From: Gammaproteobacteria bacterium
Lineage (GTDB): Bacteria; Pseudomonadota; Gammaproteobacteria; Steroidobacterales; Foliamicaceae
Direction: 5' to 3'
Assembly: GCA_026707445.1 (NCBI GenBank)
Contig: JAPOWV010000060.1
Coordinates: forward strand, 1 to 64,000
DNA length: 64,000 bases
Positions 17,984 to 25,806 of the stretch are shown piece after piece. A program made the position numbers and the translations under genes. Position 1 is the first letter of the stretch. Every line of letters starts with the position of its first letter. The notes beneath the pieces are model-generated. The model saw only the letters and a list, made by a program, of their open reading frames with translations. It was not told the DNA's origin and did no database searches.

Positions 17984-19609
17984 ATGGAAGTCGAATATGA
18001 CTACATCATCATAGGCGCCGGTTCCTCCGGCTGTGTGCTCGCCAACCGCCTGACGGCCAGCGGAGATCATCGGGTGTTGCTGCTTGAAGCCGGCAGCCGG
18101 GATCGCAATTACCTCTTTCGCCTGCCGATGCTGATGGGCAAGCTAATGCACTCGGGCATCTACAACTGGGGGTATCAGACCGAGCCCGAGGAGCGCCTGA
18201 ACGGGCGGGAGGTGTACTGGCCCCGGGGCAAGGTGCTGGGCGGAAGCTCCACAATCAACGGAATGATCTATGTGCGCGGGAACACGGCCGACTATGACAG
18301 TTGGGCGGCGGAGGGCAATCCGGGCTGGTCGTATGACGATGTACTGCCCCTGTTCAAGCGCTCCGAGCGTCATGACGACAGGAACGGCCAATATCACAGC
18401 CAACGGGGAGAGTTGACGGTGCGCAGGGCCCGGGGCGACAACCCCATGTTCGATGCCTATATCGAGGCCGGTCAACAGGCCGGCTATCCGTTTACGGACG
18501 ATTTCAACGGCGAGTCGCAGGAAGGTTTCGGGCGTTATGACTTCACGATCGAGAACGGCAAACGCTGCAGTTCTGCGCGCGCGTTCCTGTATCCGGCGCA
18601 AAAGCGCCCCAATCTCACGGTCATTACCCATGCGCTGGCCCACCGGTTGATACTTGATGGCCAGCGCGTCGCCGGGGTGGTATTCGCCGCACGGGGACGT
18701 TTGCACACAGTTCGGGCAGAGCGGGAAGTGCTGGTGTCGGGTGGCGTGGTCAATTCTCCGCAGCTACTCATGCTGTCCGGCATCGGCGACAGCGACGAGC
18801 TCGAAAGCCATGGAATCCCAACAGTCCACCACCTGCCGGGGGTGGGAAAGAACGTGCAGGATCACGTGGATTGCTGCCTGGTTTACTCCTGCCGGGCGCC
18901 GGTCTCCATACGCCGCAACCTGCGGGTGGACCGCGTAGCCCTAAGCGTCGCTCAGGCGACGCTGTTCGGCACGGGGTTTGTGACCTCCTTCCCTTACGAG
19001 GCGGGTTCGTTCATGAGGAGTTCGTCGGCCCTTGAGGTTCCCGACATTCAAACTCACTTCATGCCGGCGACGGAAGACACCGCCAATCTGCACTGGTCGG
19101 TGTTCTCAATGGGCGGCGCCGACCGCATCGCCCAACAGCACGGTTTCACCATCCGCATCGGGCCGGTGCAGTTGTCAAGCCGCGGGCGCATCGGCCTGCG
19201 CTCAGCCAACCCGGAGGACGCTCCGCGCATTTTCGCCAACTATCTTTCCGACGAACACGATGCCGAGACCATGATCGCCGGCGTGCAAATGATGCGGGAA
19301 GTGATGGCCTCGCGGGCCTTCCGGCAGGTCATCGGCAAGGAAATCGCGCCCGGACCCGAGTTCGGCACGCGGGCGCAACTGCGCGAGTGGCTGATCGACG
19401 CTGCAATGACAACGCTCCACCCGGTAGGCTCATGCAGGATGGGGCGGGGGAAGGACGCCGTGGTGGATGCGGAACTGCGTGTGCACGGAATCGAGGGGCT
19501 CCGCGTGGTGGATGCCTCCATCATGCCGACCATCACTCGGGGCAACACCAATGCTCCGGCAATCATGATCGCCGAGAAAGCCAGCGACATGATCCTCCAA
19601 TCAACGTAA
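17984..19609 (+). CDS. GMC family FAD oxidoreductase (choline dehydrogenase-like)
   Basis: A 541-residue flavoprotein of the glucose-methanol-choline group. GAGSSG (11-16) begins the FAD fold, PRGKVLGGSSTING is the GMC signature 1, and the C-terminal TLHPVGSCRMG and GLRVVDASIMP segments hold the active-site His and FAD contacts. The family oxidises alcohols with FAD. The start at 17984 has a GGAG site; the open frame begins earlier inside the glycosylase gene. It is followed 19 bases later by the NIPSNAP gene. The substrate is unknown; choline is only the family name, and no betaine genes are nearby. Confidence 0.9.
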   Translation: MEVEYDYIIIGAGSSGCVLANRLTASGDHRVLLLEAGSRDRNYLFRLPMLMGKLMHSGIYNWGYQTEPEERLNGREVYWPRGKVLGGSSTINGMIYVRGNTADYDSWAAEGNPGWSYDDVLPLFKRSERHDDRNGQYHSQRGELTVRRARGDNPMFDAYIEAGQQAGYPFTDDFNGESQEGFGRYDFTIENGKRCSSARAFLYPAQKRPNLTVITHALAHRLILDGQRVAGVVFAARGRLHTVRAEREVLVSGGVVNSPQLLMLSGIGDSDELESHGIPTVHHLPGVGKNVQDHVDCCLVYSCRAPVSIRRNLRVDRVALSVAQATLFGTGFVTSFPYEAGSFMRSSSALEVPDIQTHFMPATEDTANLHWSVFSMGGADRIAQQHGFTIRIGPVQLSSRGRIGLRSANPEDAPRIFANYLSDEHDAETMIAGVQMMREVMASRAFRQVIGKEIAPGPEFGTRAQLREWLIDAAMTTLHPVGSCRMGRGKDAVVDAELRVHGIEGLRVVDASIMPTITRGNTNAPAIMIAEKASDMILQST

Positions 19610-19628
19610 CAGACCAGGGAGCAAGACC

Positions 19629-19949
19629 ATGATCGTCGATCATAGAACTTACACCTTCCGTCCCGGGACCGTGCAACGCTGGTTGAACAAGTACGAGAGC
19701 GAGGGGCTGCCCATACAGAAGGAATACCTCGGCAAGTTTCTCGGCCTGTTCACCACCGAGGTAGGAAACCTTCACCAGGTGGTGTTCATGTGGGGCTACG
19801 AGAGCCTGGGCGACCGCGAAACGCGCCGGGCGGCAATGGAAACCGATCCGCGATGGGACAAGTTCATCAGCGAGATATGGGAGCTCGGCGCGATTCAGGA
19901 ACAGAACATCAAGATGCTCCGTCCCGCCAGCTTCTCACCCATTCAATAG
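19629..19949 (+). CDS. NIPSNAP family protein
   Basis: A 106-residue protein that matches the NIPSNAP fold, a dimeric alpha-beta barrel: it opens with IVDHRTYTFRPGTVQRWL and contains the FMWGYESLGDRETRRAAM segment usual in the family. Bacterial members often lie beside oxidoreductases or CoA-linked catabolic genes, but no firm biochemical role is known. It follows the GMC oxidoreductase in the same operon, preceded by a GGGAGCAAG ribosome binding site. Confidence 0.85.
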   Translation: MIVDHRTYTFRPGTVQRWLNKYESEGLPIQKEYLGKFLGLFTTEVGNLHQVVFMWGYESLGDRETRRAAMETDPRWDKFISEIWELGAIQEQNIKMLRPASFSPIQ

Positions 19950-19958
19950 CCGCGCTTA

Positions 19959-19978
19959 TTCGGCGGTTCCGCGCCGAA
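19959..19978 (+). terminator. Hairpin after the NIPSNAP gene
   Basis: TTCGGCG, six bases, CGCCGAA: a 7-bp GC-rich stem starting 10 bases after the NIPSNAP stop. No T-run follows, so it is at best a weak or factor-assisted terminator. It lies in the 174-base gap between two convergent genes; I see nothing else in that gap. Confidence 0.35.
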
Positions 19979-20123
19979 ACGCGACGCAGTGCGTTTGAAG
20001 CGGCGCCACAATGTAGTCACAGGGACAGAGGTTGCTTACCACCCACGGACGTCTGTCCGGCCATCCTCTGGCAATGGCGACGGCGGAAGTGAGTTAAGCG
20101 GCGATTCCCATTTCCGGAGCGTT

Positions 20124-20924
20124 TCACTCGCCGGTGAATTCGGGCGGGCGCTTTTCGAAGAACGCCGCCAACGCCTCTTCGTGGTCCCGGGTGCGCTGCA
20201 GGATTCCCTGCAGGTTCGCCGACATCTCCATGACAGACTCGAACCGGTCCTGCCTGCCGGCGCGCAGCAGTTGCTTGGCCATGCGCAGCGGCACAGGCGG
20301 CTGCTTCGCGATCTCGCCGGCCAGTTCACGGGCCCGGGGCAGCAACTCTTCCGGCGAAGTGACTTCGCTGATCAGCCCCCAGTCCCGGGCCGTTTCGGCA
20401 TTGATGAGCTGGCCGGTAAGCAATAGCTGCGCGGCGCGCGAATAGCCGATCAGTTGCTGGAGGATCCATGCGCCGCCATCGCCCGGAATCAGGCCCAGCT
20501 TGAGAAAGGTCTGTCCGAACAGCGCCTTCTCCGAGGCCAGGCGGATATCGGCAAGACAGGCCACGTCGTTGCCGAGACCGATTGCGGGTCCGTTGACCGC
20601 CGCGATCAGCGGCACGTCCAGGTTCCACAGGGCGCGGATCATGCGGTGTATCTCGTTACGGTAGCTCTCGCGCAATTCCGCGGACCCGCCTTCGAACGCT
20701 CCGCTGCGGTCGCGCATGGCCTTGACGTCGCCTCCGGACGAGAATGCGCGGCCCGCGCCGGTGAGGATGGCGCAACGCACTTCGGAATCCGCCTGTATTC
20801 GATCGGCCGCCTCCTCGAACAACGCGCCGTCGCCGATGCGGCCGAGCAGGTTACGTTCGTCGGGCCGATTGATCGTCAGCAGGACCACGGCCCCGTCCTT
20901 CTCGTACAGCAGCGCGTCACTCAT
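20124..20924 (-). CDS. Enoyl-CoA hydratase/isomerase (crotonase) family protein
   Basis: A 266-residue crotonase-fold protein with the oxyanion-hole segments AGRAFSSGGDVKAM (57-70) and NGPAIGLGNDVA (111-122) and the LGLIPGDGG turn (143-151). The two glutamates that hydrate enoyl-CoA in classical enzymes are replaced: the first position holds Asp120 and the second Phe140 (GQTF where hydratases have GQPE). The pattern is nearer to PaaG-type isomerases and other non-hydratase crotonases, so hydratase activity should not be assumed. The start 20924 begins MSDALLYEKD; the frame runs on upstream through the inverted repeat. Confidence 0.88.
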   Translation of the reverse strand: MSDALLYEKDGAVVLLTINRPDERNLLGRIGDGALFEEAADRIQADSEVRCAILTGAGRAFSSGGDVKAMRDRSGAFEGGSAELRESYRNEIHRMIRALWNLDVPLIAAVNGPAIGLGNDVACLADIRLASEKALFGQTFLKLGLIPGDGGAWILQQLIGYSRAAQLLLTGQLINAETARDWGLISEVTSPEELLPRARELAGEIAKQPPVPLRMAKQLLRAGRQDRFESVMEMSANLQGILQRTRDHEEALAAFFEKRPPEFTGE

Positions 20925-20947
20925 TGCAATTGTTTCCCGAAACGATA

Positions 20948-21075
20948 GCCTTTCCTCGCTCCCATTGTGCCGGGAGTATAAGAGCCAGTGGGCGCCGATG
21001 ACCCGGCGCTCACAGCGGATCAAGCCCCATGGATGGGTTTATGCGTCTCCCGGCACAATGGGAGCGAGGAAAGGC
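20948..21075. repeat. 128-bp element with 29-bp perfect terminal inverted repeats
   Basis: The left arm, 20948-20976, starting GCCTTTCCTCGCTCCC, is the exact reverse complement of the right arm, 21047-21075, ending GGGAGCGAGGAAAGGC. The 70-base interior has no coding sign. It lies between the bioA stop (21079) and the crotonase start (20924). The motif GGGAGCGAGG in the arms recurs beside the twin hairpins at 27702-27741. No target-site duplication is visible. It could be a MITE-like insertion or a very stable hairpin that ends bioA transcription. Confidence 0.85.
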
Positions 21076-21078
21076 GGG

Positions 21079-22380
21079 CTATGCGGACTCGAGCGCGACC
21101 GTTTCGCAGACGGCGGCGCACAGTTGCCTGAGGTCCCGCACGGACATCACGTAGGCCGGCATCAGGTAAACCAGCCTGCCGAACGGCCGCGCCCATACCC
21201 CCCGTTCCACCAGCCGGCTCTGGATGCGGGCGACGTCCACGGGTTTGTGCGTCTCGACCACGCCGATGGCGCCAAGCACGCGCACGTCGGCCACCTGAGC
21301 CAACTCGCGGCAAGGCGCGAGGCCCCGGCGCAGCTCCCGCTCGACCCGGGCCACGCGTTTTCTCCACGGCGAATCCAGCAACAGCTCCACACTGGCATTG
21401 GCGATGGCGCAGGCCAGCGGATTGGCCATGAAGGTCGGGCCGTGCATCAGCACTCCGGCCGCGCCGGCGGCCGAGGCAATCGCTTCCGCGACATGCGCGC
21501 GGGCCAGTGTCGCCGCCAGGCTCATGTAGCCACCCGTCAGCGCCTTCCCGACGCACATGATGTCGGGAACCACGTCGGCATGCTCGCAGGCGAACAGTTC
21601 GCCGCTGCGCCCGAACCCGGTAGCAATTTCGTCGGCGATCAGCAGAAGTCCCAAGCGATCGCACAGTTCGCGGGCGCCCTTGAGGTACTCGGGATGGTAG
21701 AAACGCATTCCGCCGGCGCCCTGCACGATCGGCTCCATGATCACGGCGGCGATCTCGTCGCGATGCCGCTCGGCCAATTCGCGAAGGGGGTCCAGGTCCG
21801 GCGGATCCCAGTTTCCGCCGTACGGCACGCGTGGCGCGCCCGCGAAATACTGTTGCTGCACAACCCCGGAGAACAGGTGATGCATGCCGGTCACCGGATC
21901 GCAGACCGACATGGCCTGGAAGGTGTCGCCGTAATAGCCTTGCCGTATGGTCAGCAGCCGGGTCCGGCCCTCCACGCGGCGGGCGCGCCAGTACTGCAAG
22001 GCCATCTTGATCGCCACTTCCACCGCCACGGACCCGGAATCGGAGAAAAAGACCCGGTCCAGGTCGCCCGGAGTCAACTCGACCAGCCGTTGCGCCAGTC
22101 GGATCGCCGGGGCATGCGTCAGCCCCCCGAACATCACGTGCGGCATGCGCGATATCTGCTCGCGCGCCGCGCGGTTCAGCGCCGGGTGGTTGTAGCCGTG
22201 GATTACCGACCACCACGACGACATCCCGTCGATCAGTTCCCGCCCGTCGGCCAGCGTCAGGCGCACGCCGCGCGCGGAGGCCACCGGATAGACCGGCGTC
22301 GGATTCCGCATGGATTCGTAGGGATGCCAGATGTGCCGCCGGTCGAAATCCAGGTCGGCAGCGGACAGGCGCTCGTTCAC
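21079..22380 (-). CDS. bioA: Adenosylmethionine-8-amino-7-oxononanoate aminotransferase
   Basis: A 433-residue class III PLP aminotransferase that makes 7,8-diaminononanoate in biotin synthesis with SAM as amino donor. Typical features are HIWHPYESM near the N-terminus, SSWWSVIHGYNHP (BioA's Trp-Trp substrate site), IADEIATGFGR with the cofactor Asp, and CVGKALTGGY with the Schiff-base Lys. The start is a GTG at 22380 that overlaps the bioD stop (GTGA). A longer frame upstream lies inside bioD. It is the last gene of the biotin operon. Confidence 0.94.
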   Translation of the reverse strand: MNERLSAADLDFDRRHIWHPYESMRNPTPVYPVASARGVRLTLADGRELIDGMSSWWSVIHGYNHPALNRAAREQISRMPHVMFGGLTHAPAIRLAQRLVELTPGDLDRVFFSDSGSVAVEVAIKMALQYWRARRVEGRTRLLTIRQGYYGDTFQAMSVCDPVTGMHHLFSGVVQQQYFAGAPRVPYGGNWDPPDLDPLRELAERHRDEIAAVIMEPIVQGAGGMRFYHPEYLKGARELCDRLGLLLIADEIATGFGRSGELFACEHADVVPDIMCVGKALTGGYMSLAATLARAHVAEAIASAAGAAGVLMHGPTFMANPLACAIANASVELLLDSPWRKRVARVERELRRGLAPCRELAQVADVRVLGAIGVVETHKPVDVARIQSRLVERGVWARPFGRLVYLMPAYVMSVRDLRQLCAAVCETVALESA

Positions 22381-22988
22381 AGGTCGATTCTCGCCGCGTA
22401 GGCTTTCACATGCCCGGGGCTCACCGGCTGGCGCAGGTTGGGGAGATCGAGAAGGCACTTCAGCCCGGTCCGGCGAAGGATCACGCCGCGGGAATGGTCG
22501 TTCCGCTCGCCGTTGAATACGATACCGGCCAGCGGCAGATCACGCGACCTGAGCGCCTCGGCCGTAAGCAGCGTGTGATTGATGCTGCCCAGGTAGTAGC
22601 TGGAAACAACGACCACCGGCAGGTTCCAGTATTTCAGGAGATCGACATTGAGCAGGTCATCGGCCACCGGCGCCAGCACCCCGCCGGCCGGTTCCACGAT
22701 CAGCGGTCCGTCCACTTCCGGCAGGTTCAGGTCTTCCTTGCGTATGGTGATGCCTTCGTTGGCCGCCGCGGCGTCCGGCGCCATCGCCGCCTGCAGGCTG
22801 TAGGCCTCGGGCAGGAAGCGGGCGCGGCCGAGCGTGACCAGCCGCCGGACCTCCTCGGTGTCCGTATGCACCAGGCCGCCGGCCTGTATGGGTTTCCAGT
22901 AGCTGGCTCCGAGGCGCTCCACCAGCAGCGCGGACACCAGGGTCTTGCCTACGCTGGTTCCGATGCCCGCAACTGCGCAGCGCTCCAT
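22377..22988 (-). CDS. bioD: Dethiobiotin synthetase
   Basis: A 203-residue ATP-dependent carboxylase that closes the ureido ring of dethiobiotin. The P-loop GTSVGKT (10-16) follows the start, WKPIQAG carries the substrate Lys, and VEPAGGVLAPV is the family's second conserved segment. It lies 78 bases after the peroxiredoxin gene and overlaps bioA by four bases, so the two late biotin steps are co-translated. Confidence 0.93.
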   Translation of the reverse strand: MERCAVAGIGTSVGKTLVSALLVERLGASYWKPIQAGGLVHTDTEEVRRLVTLGRARFLPEAYSLQAAMAPDAAAANEGITIRKEDLNLPEVDGPLIVEPAGGVLAPVADDLLNVDLLKYWNLPVVVVSSYYLGSINHTLLTAEALRSRDLPLAGIVFNGERNDHSRGVILRRTGLKCLLDLPNLRQPVSPGHVKAYAARIDL

Positions 22989-23066
22989 CGATTACCGCCT
23001 GCGCCGGACCGCCTCCGATCGATGCGGCGGCGCGGCGCCACCGCATCCGGATACGTATCGGCGCGG

Positions 23067-23624
23067 CTACCGGCCGGCTGACGAAGCCGGCGACTCGCGT
23101 TTCTCGACGCCCAGGCTCGCCAGAATCGCGGCGGTTTCCTCGGCAGCGCCCCGGGCGTCAACCTCACGGTCCACCGCCAGGATCACGCCATCGGTCCCGA
23201 TATAGAACGTTTCGCGCCTCGGCACGCCATACTGCCCGATCACCTGGTATGCGTTCGCCACTTCCTTGCTTTCGTCAGAGAGGATCGGGAAGTCCGCGTC
23301 GTATTTGCTCGCGAACTCGGTGTTGTCGCCGATGGGATCCACGCTGGCCATGAAGTAGCTGACCTTGTATTCGCGGATCATGTCCCCGTTTTGCGCCAGG
23401 GACTTGCACTGGGCCGTGCAGCCCGGCGTAAAGGCCTTGGGAAACCAGGCCAGCACCACCGGGCCTTCCTTAAGCAGGTCCGCAAGGGCATAGGTGTTTC
23501 CGTCGGAGCCGGGCAAGGTCCAGTCGGGCGCCTGCATGCCCTCCGCCAGGGTGGGCGCTGGCGCCTCGTCGGCGAGAACGGCGGCGGAAAAGGCAAGCGT
23601 TGCTAAGGCCATCAGGTTTTTCAT
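23067..23624 (-). CDS. Exported peroxiredoxin (AhpC/TSA, Bcp-like)
   Basis: A 185-residue thiol peroxidase with a short export signal (MKNLMALATLAFSAAVLADE) and a peroxiredoxin domain. The peroxidatic Cys is in FTPGCTAQC; a second Cys four residues later could be the resolving residue, against five residues in typical Bcp. It would reduce peroxides in the periplasm. It lies between bioF and bioD in the biotin operon with 60-80-base gaps on each side, so it may have its own signals. Confidence 0.88.
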   Translation of the reverse strand: MKNLMALATLAFSAAVLADEAPAPTLAEGMQAPDWTLPGSDGNTYALADLLKEGPVVLAWFPKAFTPGCTAQCKSLAQNGDMIREYKVSYFMASVDPIGDNTEFASKYDADFPILSDESKEVANAYQVIGQYGVPRRETFYIGTDGVILAVDREVDARGAAEETAAILASLGVEKRESPASSAGR

Positions 23625-23687
23625 GGGGCATTACCGGTGTTGGCTGGGGGGCGCAAAATTATATCCACTTGCCTTCCCACCCGGGCA

Positions 23688-24824
23688 CTAACGCAGGGCT
23701 TCGTCCACGGCGTTGAACAGGAGCTCGATTTCCTCCCTCGTGTTATGGGCGTGCAGACACACCCGGATTCGCTCCTTGCCCGCCGGAACGGTGGGCGCGC
23801 GAATCGGCAGGGCGGCGAGCCCCCGACTGCGAAGAACGCCGCTCACTCGCGTTATGCGCCGGGCGCCGGGTACGCGCAGGCACTGTATCCAGGACTCGCT
23901 CGGCAGCCAGGGCTGCGCCGACTCCGCCGCGCGCTCGCGAAAACGCGAGACGTTATCCAGCAATAGCTCCCGCTCCGCATTCAGGTCCGGAAGCATTTCG
24001 TAGACGGTTTGCACGCTCGCCGCCCACAGTGGGGAGACTCCGGTGGAGAACACGAACGAGCGGGCGAAATTCACGAGGTACTCGCGCAGCTCCTGCGAGC
24101 ACAGCACGGCGCCGCCCTGAAGCCCCAGCGCCTTGCCGAAAGTCACCACCCGGGCCAGCACCCGATCCTGCAGTCCGGCGGCGACCACGCCCCCGCGTCC
24201 CGCAGGCCCCAGCACCCCGTTAGCGTGCGCCTCGTCCACCACGACCGCAGCATCGTATCGGTCGGCCAGATTCGCTATTTCCTCGAGCGGCGCGAAGTCG
24301 CCATCCATTGAATAAACCGTTTCCACCACGATCGCGGCGGTCCTACCGGACTTCAGTTCGCCCAGCCTGGCGTCGAGGTCGCGCATGTCGTTGTGCGCAA
24401 AGATGAGCCGCTGCGCTCCGCTGAGACGGCCGCCGTCGATGGCGCTGGCGTGCAGCAGGCGGTCGCAAACCAGCGTCTTCACCACTCCTCCCAGGCTTGC
24501 CAGCAGTCCCAGGTTGGCTGCGAAGCCGCTTGAAAAAACCAGCGCCGCCTCGGACGAGTAGAACCCGGCGAGCTGCGCCTCCAGCGCCTCGATTGCAGGA
24601 TGGTTCCCGGAAATCAGCCGGGAACCGGTCGCCCCCTGCGGCGCGGCGCTCTCGGCAGCGAGCGCGGCGATCCTTCCGCGCAGGCGCCGGTCGCGGGCCA
24701 GTCCCAGGTAGTCGTTGGAACAGAAGTCGATGCCGCCGGGCGCGGTCTCCAGGTTGCGGAGCAGGCCCGCCTTTTCACGCTCGGCGAGCGCCTCCCGTAT
24801 GGCGCGCCGTACCGCCGCGCTCAT
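23688..24824 (-). CDS. bioF: 8-amino-7-oxononanoate synthase
   Basis: A 378-residue PLP enzyme that joins pimeloyl thioester and alanine in the first biotin ring-forming step. It shows FCSNDYLGLA near residue 35, GATGSRLISGNH, VVVDEAHANGVLG with the cofactor Asp and VTFGKALGLQGG with the Schiff-base Lys. The start at 24824 overlaps the bioB stop by ATGA; the frame is open much further upstream inside bioB and that part is not used. Confidence 0.94.
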   Translation of the reverse strand: MSAAVRRAIREALAEREKAGLLRNLETAPGGIDFCSNDYLGLARDRRLRGRIAALAAESAAPQGATGSRLISGNHPAIEALEAQLAGFYSSEAALVFSSGFAANLGLLASLGGVVKTLVCDRLLHASAIDGGRLSGAQRLIFAHNDMRDLDARLGELKSGRTAAIVVETVYSMDGDFAPLEEIANLADRYDAAVVVDEAHANGVLGPAGRGGVVAAGLQDRVLARVVTFGKALGLQGGAVLCSQELREYLVNFARSFVFSTGVSPLWAASVQTVYEMLPDLNAERELLLDNVSRFRERAAESAQPWLPSESWIQCLRVPGARRITRVSGVLRSRGLAALPIRAPTVPAGKERIRVCLHAHNTREEIELLFNAVDEALR

Positions 24825-25792
24825 GCAGACACGTGAGTATCCTGCTGCCGGTACGGTTCTCTGGCGGTAAGTCCCAACAACTCGAGCAGTCCCTCGTCGC
24901 TGTCGAACGAGGGGTTCGGCGTTGTGAGCAGCTTTTCGCCGGTGAAGATCGAATTGGCGCCGGCCAGAAAACACAGGGCCTGCTGCTCGGCGCTCATGCG
25001 CGAGCGGCCGGCGGACAGGCGCACCATCGCTTTCGGCATGAGCACGCGCGCGCTCGCAATCATCCGGACCATTTCCCAGGTCGAGACCGGCGGGCAGTCC
25101 TCCAGGGGCGTTCCGGGCACCGGCACCAGCGCGTTCACCGGAACCGATTCCGGCGGACTGGGCAGGGTGGCCAGCGTGTGCAGCAGGTCGATGCGCTGAT
25201 CGACCGTCTCGCCCATCCCGATGATGCCGCCGCAACACACCGACAGGCCGGCCTTGTGCACATTGGCCAGCGTCTCGAGGCGATCGTCGTAGGTGCGCGT
25301 GCCGATGATCTCGGGATAGAACTCGCGGCTGGAATCGAGGTTGTGGTTGTAGGCATAAAGGCCCGCTTCCTTGAGGCGCTCTGCCTGCGATTCGGTAAGC
25401 ATGCCCAGCGTGCAGCAGACCTCGAGGCCCAGGTCGCGGACGCCGGAAACCATCTCCAGCACCTCGTCAAAATGACGGTTGTCGCGTACCTCGCGCCAGG
25501 CGGCGCCCATGCAGAAGCGGGTGCTGCCCGCTTCCCTGGCTTCACGCGCGGCTTCCAGAACGACGTCGAGTTTCAGCAGACCGTGGCGGTCGATGCCTGT
25601 GTGGTAGCGGGCCGCCTGCGGGCAATAGGCGCAATCCTCGGGGCAGCCGCCGGTCTTGACCGAAAGCAGCGTGCAGAGTTGCACTTCGCCGGGCACATGG
25701 TGCTCGCGGTGCACCGACGCCGCCCTGTAGATGAGGTCGAGCAGCGGGGAATGGTAGATCGCCGCGACGTCCGCCCTTGTCATTTCCGGCAT
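24821..25792 (-). CDS. bioB: Biotin synthase
   Basis: A 323-residue radical SAM enzyme that inserts sulfur into dethiobiotin. The 4Fe-4S SAM motif is CPEDCAYC (Cys50, Cys54, Cys57), and YNHNLDSSREFYPEI and GGIIGMGE are diagnostic. The conserved Arg of the 2Fe-2S site lies in VRLSAGRSRMS. It is the first gene of the biotin set and lies 14 bases after the symporter gene, with which it may be co-transcribed. No BirA site is evident and bioC/bioH are absent here. Confidence 0.96.
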   Translation of the reverse strand: MPEMTRADVAAIYHSPLLDLIYRAASVHREHHVPGEVQLCTLLSVKTGGCPEDCAYCPQAARYHTGIDRHGLLKLDVVLEAAREAREAGSTRFCMGAAWREVRDNRHFDEVLEMVSGVRDLGLEVCCTLGMLTESQAERLKEAGLYAYNHNLDSSREFYPEIIGTRTYDDRLETLANVHKAGLSVCCGGIIGMGETVDQRIDLLHTLATLPSPPESVPVNALVPVPGTPLEDCPPVSTWEMVRMIASARVLMPKAMVRLSAGRSRMSAEQQALCFLAGANSIFTGEKLLTTPNPSFDSDEGLLELLGLTAREPYRQQDTHVSA

Positions 25793-25806
25793 GCTCGCCT
25801 CCCGGT

